Shown here: one piece after another, positions 7,846 through 15,268 of the stretch
Numbering within the stretch: the first letter of the stretch is position 1
Layout of the letters: every line of letters starts with the position of its first letter
Virus record (IMG/VR): IMGVR_UViG_3300018417_000062
Coordinates: 1 to 24,165 of that record
DNA length: 24,165 nt
DNA from: a virus
Reading direction: 5' to 3' (one strand)
Made by a program: the position numbers and the translations under genes
Notes under the pieces: generated by a model
What the model was told of the DNA's origin: nothing
The model's input: the letters and a program-made list of their open reading frames with translations, nothing else
Database searches by the model: none

Positions 7846-9792
7846 ATGGCAATAGACGTAAAACAGGGTTATAGAGACGCCACAACAAAGATTAACTCAT
7901 ATAACACCACAATTTCAACGCAAGCGACAGAAAAAACTCTTAAAAAACTATCTTTAGGAGATAATTTTGAATTATCTAAAAGTGAATCGTTAAAACAACT
8001 TAACGATATTGGGGACACCCAACAAAGACTTCAAGCTGAAATTAAAAATCAATATGAAGAGTTAATTGATTTAGTAAAAACATCATTACCTAGTAAGCCT
8101 ACAAGTAATTCTAATACTATTAATTTTTTAGTAAAACAGGTTTTAACTGCGTCTCAAAATACTAAAAGTAGAATTTCTGAGGTCGTTGTTGAGGAAAGTT
8201 TAAAAGTTGCTGGTTGTTCTCAAGAACAAACGTTTGTTGGTAACGATGATAATTCGGGACCTAATAAAATTTACGTTAGGTTAAATCAAATCGACTTATT
8301 TAAATTACTTAAGAAAGACCCCTCTGAAGGGTATAATAAAATTCTTTATGAAAAAGAAGACCCTGTAACAGGAATGATTCCATTTCCAATGGATAAAGAA
8401 TTATATAATAGATTACAAAATGAAGGAGTGTCATTAAGTGATGAGTTTGGAAGTGATTATATTGGAGCGTCTGGTAGACAAATAATGGACGTTAAATACG
8501 TTACAGAATATGTACAAAACGGAACAACCTATTATGGGGACTTTTACGAAATTACTTTACGTAATAGACCAAACTTAAATAGAGTTTCAGACTTTCTTAG
8601 AGATTATTATAAATCAATCGATATGTTAAATTTTGATGGGTTAATGGTAAAAATTATGAATTCTTTAACTGAGTTTATTGACATATCAGGAGGACTAACC
8701 ACCTCAGACAAAGAGGAACAATCTAAGTTTGAAAAGATAATACAAAGAATTTTAGGTTTATGTTTTGATAGTAACAAGGAAATTGATGTTTCGGGTACCG
8801 CAAAATTGTCAACATTAGATAATTTAGATGATTCATTTTTTGAAATGACTACTGCAGATTTACGTAATATTGAAAATCAAATTAATAATATGGTTTTAGG
8901 CGTTACTGAATTTGAAGATTGCGGAAATGTTAAATTACCTGTTAATACTCAAGCAATATTTGAAGATATAAATGAAATACGAGACTTACCTGAAAATGAA
9001 AAAGTTGACGCATTTATAGAAAAAATTGAAAAATTAGGTAAGGATGAGAATTGGAAACTTCAATTACCTGATGGCATCAATATCGATATCGCGATTAAAG
9101 ATGGATTATTAAAGGTAATACCTAGAGCTGTTGCGATGACGATACTCTCTCCCAAAGTATTACTAGGTCTTATGATTATATTGAAGTCATTAGGTAGTGC
9201 CATAATAAATGAAATCGAAGATTTTGCGACCTTCATGAAAAATATGAAAACTTATTTGGTAAATATGATAAGTAGAATCGCATCTATTTTTGTTGAGGAG
9301 TTATTTAAATTACTTAAGAAGAATATTAGACGGTTGGTTGAAACTCTGATGGTAGAAATTATAAAGGAGTCTAAAAACGCTCAGTTAAAAGTAATAACAG
9401 GTATAGTTTATGTATTACTTCAATTGGCTTCTGCAGTTGTGGACTGGAGACAATGTAAAAGTGTAGTTGATGAAATATTAAACCTTCTTAATTTAGCTAT
9501 ACCGGGAGGTAGTAGACCTCCAACATTTGCATTAGCGGCGGCAGGATTATTACCTGGAGGTTCACCCACAAGAGCACAAGCTAACATCACTGAAAACATT
9601 CAAAAATTAGGACTCCCGACAGGGGATATGCCTGATGGTTCACCTAACTTATCACTACCCTCCATATTCCAACAAATAAAAGGTAGTAAAGACGAAGATT
9701 TAGAAAATGGAGTGGTCCATAGTTGGTGTGCGCCAGTAGCTGTAGGCCTTGTAGTCACCGGACCGATAAGATGTACAGGAAAAAGTATGTAA
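7846..9792 (+). CDS. Large probable baseplate/tail structural protein with hydrophobic C-terminal region
   Basis: A 648-aa protein I cannot place in a named family. The first 300 residues are mostly soluble and mixed, with coiled-coil-like stretches at about 45-80. Residues 420-455 (PRAVAMTILSPKVLLGLMII onward) are strongly hydrophobic and helical, and 463-545 are amphipathic helices. A second hydrophobic segment spans about 515-532, and a Gly/Pro-rich stretch 553-605. The extreme C-terminus is small-residue rich with two Cys (628 and 643). It is followed by a small coiled-coil gene and a gp5-like OB-fold baseplate gene, so a hub or tail role is the likely context. A membrane-interacting hub or tape-like protein is possible, but I do not assert it. 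Confidence 0.7.
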   Translation: MAIDVKQGYRDATTKINSYNTTISTQATEKTLKKLSLGDNFELSKSESLKQLNDIGDTQQRLQAEIKNQYEELIDLVKTSLPSKPTSNSNTINFLVKQVLTASQNTKSRISEVVVEESLKVAGCSQEQTFVGNDDNSGPNKIYVRLNQIDLFKLLKKDPSEGYNKILYEKEDPVTGMIPFPMDKELYNRLQNEGVSLSDEFGSDYIGASGRQIMDVKYVTEYVQNGTTYYGDFYEITLRNRPNLNRVSDFLRDYYKSIDMLNFDGLMVKIMNSLTEFIDISGGLTTSDKEEQSKFEKIIQRILGLCFDSNKEIDVSGTAKLSTLDNLDDSFFEMTTADLRNIENQINNMVLGVTEFEDCGNVKLPVNTQAIFEDINEIRDLPENEKVDAFIEKIEKLGKDENWKLQLPDGINIDIAIKDGLLKVIPRAVAMTILSPKVLLGLMIILKSLGSAIINEIEDFATFMKNMKTYLVNMISRIASIFVEELFKLLKKNIRRLVETLMVEIIKESKNAQLKVITGIVYVLLQLASAVVDWRQCKSVVDEILNLLNLAIPGGSRPPTFALAAAGLLPGGSPTRAQANITENIQKLGLPTGDMPDGSPNLSLPSIFQQIKGSKDEDLENGVVHSWCAPVAVGLVVTGPIRCTGKSM

Positions 9793-9793
9793 A

Positions 9794-9991
9794 ATGGATG
9801 ATAAAATTAAAAATATAATTAATGATTATAAATCTCTACCAAATAAAGATTTAGAATTTGGTTTAAATCAAATTAGTGAAGATTTTGAAGATACTAAAAA
9901 GTTGATAGTTAGATTAACACATCATTTAGATTCGTTAGAAAATAGTTATAATAATATTTTAAAAGAGTATAAATCTCGTAATGCTAAATGA
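9794..9991 (+). CDS. Small coiled-coil protein between baseplate genes
   Basis: A 65-aa, fully helical, highly charged protein (MDDKIKNIINDYKSLPNKDL at the start). A heptad-like C-terminal helix, VRLTHHLDSLENSYNNILKEY, spans about residues 39-59. It starts 1 nt after the stop of the 648-aa gene, and its own stop overlaps the next ATG (ATGA). No cysteine or membrane segment is present. Position and size suggest a structural accessory or assembly chaperone for the neighbouring baseplate proteins; the sequence gives no direct proof. Confidence 0.68.
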   Translation: MDDKIKNIINDYKSLPNKDLEFGLNQISEDFEDTKKLIVRLTHHLDSLENSYNNILKEYKSRNAK

Positions 9992-11574
9992 TTGGTAAAG
10001 AAGATAATAGTAGAGAACTCAGGAGGGGTCAAATAATTTACAAAGGTCAGTGTATTGACAGTAACGACCCTATGCGTTTAGGTCGTATTCGCGCCATATT
10101 AAAAACAGAAAACCAATCTGACAGGGAAATTGCAAATGAAAACTATGGTAAGAAGACTTATCGTAATTGGGATGAAAGAGACCCTTTTGTATTCAAACCA
10201 TTATTACCTTTTTTTATTAATACTCCCCCTAAAAAAGATGAGTATGTCCACTTGTTTTACAATAATATAACAAGAAAAGGGGATAAAGATAAATTTTACA
10301 TAGGAGGAGTATATAGTTCACCAACAACATCTGAATATGAAAGATATGATTCCGCAGTAACTAATTTTGATGAGGGTTCTAGAAATAAACCATTTACTAA
10401 CTTACTTAATGATGACGGTGAATATTTCTATGAAGACGTTAAAGGTGTATACTCAGAACCTCAAGACGTTACATTATATGGTAGAGGTACCTGTGACATT
10501 GTAATTAAAGATGATACAGTATTATTAAGAGCCGGTAAAAACAAAGACTTTAAAAGAGGTCAAGTACCAAGAAGAAATGAAAAAAGGGCGTTTATACAAC
10601 TGTCAAAATTTAATCAAAGAACTGTATATGGGGATGCTCAGAAAAAACTTATCTTTAATTTTCAACACCAAAACATAAAAAAAATAGTCGAGTATAATAT
10701 CATTAATCCTGAAAATTCTCAGAATGTTTTTACAGGTAATATATACATATACAACATAGCACAAAAAGATGGATTATCTTTAAGTACAGAAGTAGTTAAT
10801 GTTGATACTCAAGTACCTGAAACCTCAAAGTCTTTACAAACCACAGTATCATTTAGTAGTAAAAGCTTATCAGAGGTCATTAAATTAATTAATGACACAT
10901 TAGAAGGGTTAATTAAAGGTAATATAGGAAGTATAGTAAACCAAGAGGTGTCTAATGTGAGTATAAGTGGGCCGCAAAGATTCGACCAGGGTAATACATT
11001 CCCATTTTATTTCAGACCCCAAAGTAGTCTATTTAACAAATATGGTGGAGTTTCCCCAACCACAAACATGCAAGAACAATATAATTTAGGTGTTCTTTTT
11101 AATGGAGTTAAAGTGGTTACTCTAGATTTAAGCCCTGGTTATGGATTGGTTTATGATAAAAATAAGACTGATAGTGTTCCATTTAAACCTACAAAACAAA
11201 ATCTAATACCAAAAACTACAAAACCTTTTGATAAATCAGTTGGTTTAATCGGAGGTGATGAAATATACCTACTTTCTCACCTATCACAGAAAACAGATGG
11301 GGGTGGTAGAATTGATTTAACCAATACGTTATATGGTATAGATGAGAATAAAATTGCTGATGAGATAGAACCAAAAACATCCTCGTTAGTAAGGGGTGAA
11401 GAATTATTAGACTTAATAAACTTAATAATTAGATATTTGGTAGGTCACGTACATGCATATCCTGGTTTACCTCCTGTACCACAAAGTATTGATGGTGTTA
11501 AAGTGGATGATTTACTTAAAGAGCTATTAGATGCACAGGATAAGATATTGAATAAGAATATTCGAATTAACTGA
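9988..11574 (+). CDS. gp5-like baseplate spike/hub protein with N-terminal OB-fold, no lysozyme domain
   Basis: The 528-aa protein opens with an OB-fold typical of T4 gp5/VgrG-like proteins at about residues 14-112. IIYKGQCIDSNDPMRLGRIR is followed by PLLPFFINTPPKKDEYVHLF and then FYIGGVYSSP; the paired strands and the P-K-x-x-x-Y-V loop are characteristic. The middle (about 165-190) has a short strand-rich segment, DIVIKDDTVLLRAG, consistent with the start of a beta structure. The C-terminus carries VGHVHAYPGLPPVPQ before a final helix. There is no lysozyme-like catalytic domain between OB-fold and C-terminus, as in several marine T4-like phages. The gene belongs to the plus-strand baseplate cluster. 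Assignment to gp5 rather than another OB-fold baseplate protein is likely, not certain. Confidence 0.65.
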   Translation: MIGKEDNSRELRRGQIIYKGQCIDSNDPMRLGRIRAILKTENQSDREIANENYGKKTYRNWDERDPFVFKPLLPFFINTPPKKDEYVHLFYNNITRKGDKDKFYIGGVYSSPTTSEYERYDSAVTNFDEGSRNKPFTNLLNDDGEYFYEDVKGVYSEPQDVTLYGRGTCDIVIKDDTVLLRAGKNKDFKRGQVPRRNEKRAFIQLSKFNQRTVYGDAQKKLIFNFQHQNIKKIVEYNIINPENSQNVFTGNIYIYNIAQKDGLSLSTEVVNVDTQVPETSKSLQTTVSFSSKSLSEVIKLINDTLEGLIKGNIGSIVNQEVSNVSISGPQRFDQGNTFPFYFRPQSSLFNKYGGVSPTTNMQEQYNLGVLFNGVKVVTLDLSPGYGLVYDKNKTDSVPFKPTKQNLIPKTTKPFDKSVGLIGGDEIYLLSHLSQKTDGGGRIDLTNTLYGIDENKIADEIEPKTSSLVRGEELLDLINLIIRYLVGHVHAYPGLPPVPQSIDGVKVDDLLKELLDAQDKILNKNIRIN

Positions 11575-11575
11575 A

Positions 11576-11582
11576 TATTTAT
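11576..11582 (+). promoter_or_regulatory. TATTTAT upstream motif, candidate late promoter element
   Basis: TATTTAT in coding orientation ending 14 nt before the ATG at 11597, in the 22-nt gap after the gp5-like gene and followed by an A-rich stretch. It has the same form as the motif before other late genes here. Confidence 0.45.
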
Positions 11583-11596
11583 TATAAAAACTTAGT

Positions 11597-13105
11597 ATGT
11601 CTCTTTACAGGTCTTATTTTAGCAAGAACGATACCCTAATTTATAATTCGTATACTAATACTGCGAGAAACCCTGTTGTAGAACTATTCTACGGTAATGT
11701 AGATAATATAATATCAAGCAAAGGGTTCACAAGATTTATTTTTGATTTAGACCTTAATGATTTAGAAACTAAATTATCTAATGGTGAGATTTCTACTGGG
11801 TGTAGTTACAATCTTAAACATACTTTAAGAATGACCAACACATCGTCCTTTGACAAGGAGTTAATCAATACTAAGTGGTCGAATGGTAGACGGAGAGCGT
11901 CTTCATTTGACTTAGTCCTATTTAGAATACCTAAAACGTCAGGGACTACAGGTAACCCCCAAACATGGGATGAAGGTGTAGGTCAAGACTATTATAAAGG
12001 GAGTCCGATAGGTACTTCAAATACTGTCGCAGTTAAAAATGTTGTTGAGACTGACAACTCATACTCAGACAGACCCGTAAACTGGTTTCAAAGGTCCACA
12101 GTAAAAGATTGGACTGAAGATGGTATCTATGACAACTCAAACTCTTTAACGTCCTTAACGGGTCTTAATTACAGTGCGATTACTATTGTTGATACACAAC
12201 ACTTTGAATTTGGTAACGAAGATATCGAATTTGATATGACTAATGAAATAAATGACATCCTTACAGGTGGTACCACGGGCTCCACAGGGTGGGGTATTGC
12301 TTTTGTCCCCGATGTAGAAAATATAACGGGTCTAACTGAAAATTATTCTGTCGGGTTTTTCTCACGACACACCCAAACATTTTATGAGCCATTCTTGGAA
12401 ACGTCATTTAATGATTTAATTCAAGATGATAGAAACACATTCTATGAAAAAAGAAATAATAAATTATATCTTTATTCTTTTAGGTATGGAGTACCACAAA
12501 GTTTCGACAGTAACCCAACAGTTGATATATTAGATTCAAGTGGGAATGCTGTTGCCGGATTCACGGGACTAACAACTTGTCAAATACAAAAAGGGGTCTA
12601 TGAGGTTAGTGTAAGTGGTTTAACCTCATCTACTATACCTTGTGTGTTTTATGATAATTGGAAAGGTATATCGATTAACGGTGTCTCATTGAACACTGTT
12701 GAGAATCAATTTATTGTTAACCCTCTTTCTGATTTATATCAGATTGGTATGGAGGATAATGAGCCAAGTCTGTACGGTTTTGATTTCTATGGAATAAAAC
12801 AGGACGAAAAAATATTAAATACCGACACTAGAAAAGTTAATGTCGTATTAAAGAAAGCATATACAACTAATGAAGTTTTAACTCAAGTAGACGCGTATTA
12901 TAGAGTTTACGTTAGAGAAGGTCAAACAGAAGTTCAAGTTGAGGATTGGACACCTATAAACAGAACCCCTAATGGTTACTACTTTATTTTTGAAACTAAA
13001 GATAAAATTCCGAATGAGTATTTCATTGACATCAAAGTCATTACAGACAGAGAGGTTAACACCTATAAACGTGAACTAAAGTTCCAAATAGTAAACAAAA
13101 AGTAA
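11597..13105 (+). CDS. Virion/tail structural protein, beta-rich, possible carbohydrate-binding domain
   Basis: The 502-aa protein looks beta-sandwich-rich. Residues about 30-110 have alternating strands (GFTRFIFDLDLNDLE, LKHTLRMTNTSSFDK, SSFDLVLFRIP). A second block at about 205-295 contains FEFGNEDIEFDMTNEINDIL and FFSRHTQTFYEPFLET, then DDRNTFYEKRNNKLYLY, with Ig-like repeats to the end. The N-terminal two-thirds resembles DNRLRE/CBM-type jelly-roll modules in which a Phe-rich strand precedes D-x-x-x-x-I linkers. The final 200 residues look like Ig-like domains. There is no signal peptide. It follows the gp5-like gene, so a baseplate-associated or fibre-attachment role is likely. A host-polysaccharide-binding function is inference. 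Confidence 0.62.
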   Translation: MSLYRSYFSKNDTLIYNSYTNTARNPVVELFYGNVDNIISSKGFTRFIFDLDLNDLETKLSNGEISTGCSYNLKHTLRMTNTSSFDKELINTKWSNGRRRASSFDLVLFRIPKTSGTTGNPQTWDEGVGQDYYKGSPIGTSNTVAVKNVVETDNSYSDRPVNWFQRSTVKDWTEDGIYDNSNSLTSLTGLNYSAITIVDTQHFEFGNEDIEFDMTNEINDILTGGTTGSTGWGIAFVPDVENITGLTENYSVGFFSRHTQTFYEPFLETSFNDLIQDDRNTFYEKRNNKLYLYSFRYGVPQSFDSNPTVDILDSSGNAVAGFTGLTTCQIQKGVYEVSVSGLTSSTIPCVFYDNWKGISINGVSLNTVENQFIVNPLSDLYQIGMEDNEPSLYGFDFYGIKQDEKILNTDTRKVNVVLKKAYTTNEVLTQVDAYYRVYVREGQTEVQVEDWTPINRTPNGYYFIFETKDKIPNEYFIDIKVITDREVNTYKRELKFQIVNKK

Positions 13106-13107
13106 GT

Positions 13108-13359
13108 ATGATACGATTAACAGAGGACCAGCTAGTTGAAATGATACAACAAGTTATATCTGAAAAAAAGAAAAAGAAGAAGAAAAAAAAGAAGAAGAAT
13201 ACTTTATGTGCTAGAGGAAAATCAGCAGCTAAGGCTAAATATGATGTATATCCATCAGCCTACGCCAATGGTTACGCTGTTCAAGTTTGTAAAGGTACTA
13301 AACCTGGTTTAGATGGTAAAAAAAGATGTTCAGGAAAATATTGTTCGGGTAAGAAATAA
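13108..13359 (+). CDS. DUF5872-like small basic protein with 11-lysine run
   Basis: The 83-aa protein has three parts. Residues 1-19 form an amphipathic helix, MIRLTEDQLVEMIQQVISE. An uninterrupted run of eleven lysines follows at 20-30 (nt 13165-13197). Residues 34-83 form a small domain with LCARGKSAAKAKYDVYPSAY and ANGYAVQVCKG, a pattern I recognise from the DUF5872 family in phages and other viruses. Four cysteines (34, 61, 74, 79) could bind metal. The net charge is strongly positive, so nucleic-acid contact is likely. It starts 2 nt after the tail protein. The ISE ending of the helix partly resembles a T4-type prohead protease site; that is inference. Confidence 0.78.
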   Translation: MIRLTEDQLVEMIQQVISEKKKKKKKKKKKNTLCARGKSAAKAKYDVYPSAYANGYAVQVCKGTKPGLDGKKRCSGKYCSGKK

Positions 13360-13363
13360 ACCC

Positions 13364-13371
13364 TATATTTG
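13364..13371 (+). promoter_or_regulatory. Bacteroidetes-type promoter -7 box (TAnnTTTG)
   Basis: TATATTTG matches the Bacteroidetes primary-sigma -7 consensus TAnnTTTG. A TTG lies at 13341-13343, 20 nt upstream, which fits the -33 element spacing. It would start transcription about 10 nt before the 57-aa gene at 13389. Confidence 0.5.
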
Positions 13372-13388
13372 TAACAAACTTCCTGAAA

Positions 13389-13562
13389 ATGATTCAAGTT
13401 AATAACAATAAGTACCAACTCTTAAAAGAAGGTCAAGTAGTTGAAGAAACTGAGGCGGCGACATTTGATAATGCAATTGATTACTTCTTCGAAGTGTATC
13501 CGAAAGCTTATGGTGACAAAAGATATACTTTTAAAAGAGTTAAAAAAACTTACGAATACTAA
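13389..13562 (+). CDS. Small 57-aa protein, unknown
   Basis: A 57-codon frame (ATG 13389, TAA 13560-13562) starting MIQVNNNKYQLLKEGQ and ending FKRVKKTYEY. It reads as a compact beta-beta-alpha-beta domain: an NNKYQLLKEGQVVEE hairpin, the helix FDNAIDYFFEVYP, then KRYTFKRVKKTY. Codon use matches the phage. A host-type promoter box sits 18-25 nt upstream. The stop overlaps, by 4 nt, the stop of the convergent cupin-like gene. I do not recognise the family. The strand-helix-strand layout and its own promoter make it a credible early or host-takeover protein, but that is speculation. Confidence 0.62.
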   Translation: MIQVNNNKYQLLKEGQVVEETEAATFDNAIDYFFEVYPKAYGDKRYTFKRVKKTYEY

Positions 13563-13822
13563 TACTCTTCTATTAGTATAGTTAAATCCGTAGTACCTTT
13601 TATAACTCTGTGAAAGGTTTCTTTCGGTATATCAAATTTAACCCCTTTTTTTAAGGGAATGGGTAATTTATTATCCATCTGAAAGTACCAATCGGTATCT
13701 TCGAGAACTTCAACTAAACGATTCTCCTTATCTCTATGCCAAACGAGTTCTTTTTCAGGAATATCCTGAGAAAAAACTCGTTTGAATTTATTAGATGATA
13801 TATTTTCTTGTGAGTATATCAT
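13559..13822 (-). CDS. Small cupin-like protein
   Basis: I chose the ATG at 13822 (MIYSQENISSNKFKR; 87 aa), because it overlaps the stop of the upstream 303-aa gene as TGATG, a common coupling arrangement. In-frame GTG and TTG lie just upstream. The body has a cupin-like single-domain pattern: VFSQDIPEKELVWHRDKENR is followed by VEVLEDTDWYFQMDNKLPIP, then LKKGVKFDIPKETFHRVIKG and a final strand. His residues in WHRD and FHR sit where cupins place metal ligands. Small cupin-like proteins of this type occur in T4-like marine phages; I know no assigned function. It is cytoplasmic, with no signal peptide. Confidence 0.66.
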   Translation of the reverse strand: MIYSQENISSNKFKRVFSQDIPEKELVWHRDKENRLVEVLEDTDWYFQMDNKLPIPLKKGVKFDIPKETFHRVIKGTTDLTILIEEY

Positions 13823-14733
13823 CACCAAAATCTACCTGATACGTTTTTACCAAAATCTTTATGAGCTCTACATGCCCAATACCCCGCCTTTGTCTTATCT
13901 TTTTTCTTTGCACACTGATGTCGAGCCGCAAATGACTTTCTTGCATCAGGGTCATTCCACTTAGCGGTCATTGTAGGTGAGCCATAACTAACTTTCTTTA
14001 TTTTACCTGTTTTAGGATTTCTAACGTACACATACCACTTTTTAGAACCACCTGATTTAGGTTTATTAAGAGACACTTCTTTACCTTTATATTCGGCCTC
14101 ATTTAAAGTCTCATACTCAAAAGGAAAATCTAACGCTACTGTCTTACCATTTTTTAATTTTACAAAAGTACCCACGTCAGAATTTAATATTTCCTCATCA
14201 AAATTATTAAATCTATACCCTTCTTTGTATAGTTCCCTAGACTCATTTATAAGGTCGAAATATTTTTCACTACCATGTCTAAATGCGTTATCTGTAATAG
14301 ATAAATTATTATCAAAGTGATATTGTAGTTCTTCAGAGATTTGTATTTTATTTAATATAGACTTATTAATACTTTCTCTAATTATATCTTTTATATACAT
14401 AGATTCATTCTTTTTTTTCTTTTTATAGTTTTTAACTTTAATACGAGTAGGTTTTTTACCTTTAGTATCTTTTGAACGTCCTTTTTCTTTTTCCCTTTTT
14501 CTTCTACAAGCAGAATCTTTAGCCGATTGAGACATTTTACCAGCAACACCTGCCGCTCTACATACAGGATAACCTCCTTTATCACTATCACTTCTACCAC
14601 AAGAAGGGTGACCACCTCCTTTTTTCTTTTTACAGATATTAACCCATGGACCTTTAGGTTGTTTTGAACCCTTCTTTTTTTTCTTTTTCCCAAACCATAC
14701 GGCTAAATCTTCTGATAAAATATACTTATCCAT
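13822..14733 (-). CDS. Lysine-rich multidomain protein (DUF6321-like N-terminus, conserved phage C-terminal domain)
   Basis: The 303-aa protein is very basic and modular. Residues 10-80 (AVWFGKKKKKKGSKQPKGPW, then KKKKGGGHPSCGR and AAGVAGKMSQSAKDSACRRK) match the small Cys-containing DUF6321-like domain. After a lysine-rich linker comes a helix at 112-135, MYIKDIIRESINKSILNKIQ. Residues about 135-210 form an alpha/beta region. The last 90 residues (KKWYVYVRNPKTGKIKKVSY, SFAARHQCAKKKDKTKAGYW) are a module common in T4-like marine phages. It is preceded by LNEAEYKGKEV, where LNE|A fits the T4 gp21 cleavage rule. I infer a virion-associated, possibly processed, DNA-contacting protein. Confidence 0.7.
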   Translation of the reverse strand: MDKYILSEDLAVWFGKKKKKKGSKQPKGPWVNICKKKKGGGHPSCGRSDSDKGGYPVCRAAGVAGKMSQSAKDSACRRKREKEKGRSKDTKGKKPTRIKVKNYKKKKKNESMYIKDIIRESINKSILNKIQISEELQYHFDNNLSITDNAFRHGSEKYFDLINESRELYKEGYRFNNFDEEILNSDVGTFVKLKNGKTVALDFPFEYETLNEAEYKGKEVSLNKPKSGGSKKWYVYVRNPKTGKIKKVSYGSPTMTAKWNDPDARKSFAARHQCAKKKDKTKAGYWACRAHKDFGKNVSGRFW

Positions 14734-14754
14734 TTGACTTTATGTTACTTTTTT

Positions 14755-14761
14755 ATAAATA
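14755..14761 (-). promoter_or_regulatory. TATTTAT motif for the minus-strand 303-aa gene
   Basis: Read on the minus strand this is TATTTAT, 21 nt upstream of the ATG at 14733 and followed by an A-rich run. On the plus strand the same bases form TATAAATA (14754-14761), the T4 late -10 sequence, 20 nt before the divergent gene at 14782. The site may serve both directions. Confidence 0.45.
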
Positions 14762-14781
14762 TTAGGTAAAACTCATTTATC

Positions 14782-15030
14782 ATGGAAGAAAATAACGAAA
14801 ACGTAAACACTCTATTTAATACTATTAATTACAAAGAACCACACGAACTAAATAAGTTTATAGATGAAATGAATGTAGACCAAGCGTTATTTTGTTTAGT
14901 TCATGCCACTCGACATGCACACAACCGTGGTTTGTACAATATTGAAGAATCTGAAGTTGTGTCTAAAGCTATAAGAACTCTGACTACACCCCAACCTTTA
15001 CCAAAGGAAGAGTCTAATGACGAAGGATGA
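14782..15030 (+). CDS. Small acidic protein, unknown
   Basis: An 82-aa acidic protein, MEENNENVNTLFNTINYKEP at the start. A central helical stretch, DQALFCLVHATRHAHNRGLY (about 32-51), contains a His cluster (H41, H45, H47), and a Pro/Glu-rich tail follows. It is divergent from the 303-aa gene, with TATAAATA 20 nt upstream in its own orientation. The last 14 nt overlap the start of the next gene in another frame. I recognise no family. Confidence 0.65.
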   Translation: MEENNENVNTLFNTINYKEPHELNKFIDEMNVDQALFCLVHATRHAHNRGLYNIEESEVVSKAIRTLTTPQPLPKEESNDEG

Positions 15031-15220
15031 ATTAACGAGTAGAATTATTATTCTACAATCTGAAATAACAGATGCGATTTTAAATGGTCACAAAGCACAT
15101 GATGAAGACGAATTTAAATCACATAGAATCGAATTAATGATACTTCGTTGTATGTTATATGGTGAAGATTCTAAAATCTGTAAAACTGAAAAGGCAAATT
15201 GTAGAAATTGTAAGCAATAA
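15017..15220 (+). CDS. Small protein with C-terminal cysteines, unknown
   Basis: A 67-aa protein starting MTKDELTSRIIILQSEITDA. It is a helical hairpin of about 50 residues followed by a short Cys-rich tail (ICKTEKANCRNCKQ), giving three Cys in the last 14 residues. Its start lies inside the end of the preceding gene, suggesting co-translation, and its stop abuts a terminator hairpin. No family is recognised. The tail could coordinate a metal, but the number of ligands is low. Confidence 0.62.
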   Translation: MTKDELTSRIIILQSEITDAILNGHKAHDEDEFKSHRIELMILRCMLYGEDSKICKTEKANCRNCKQ

Positions 15221-15245
15221 AAAGGGAGACCGAAGTCTCCCTTTT
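15220..15245. terminator. Bidirectional rho-independent terminator
   Basis: An 11-bp perfect stem (arms AAAAGGGAGAC and GTCTCCCTTTT) with the tetraloop CGAA. On the plus strand it is followed by a T-rich run; on the minus strand, A-rich upstream sequence becomes a U tract. It lies between the plus-strand small genes and the capsid gene, which converge here. Confidence 0.85.
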
Positions 15246-15268
15246 CTTTTTATGTTTAAGATAAAATA

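Noticed and set aside
13165-13197. Poly-A tract as a sequencing-error frameshift
   Set aside because: The reading frame continues through a recognisable DUF5872-like domain, so the lysine run is in frame as read.
14391-14693. Minus-strand 100-aa Lys/Val-rich frame within the 303-aa gene
   Set aside because: Alternative frame of the lysine-rich coding region; the main frame has recognised domains.
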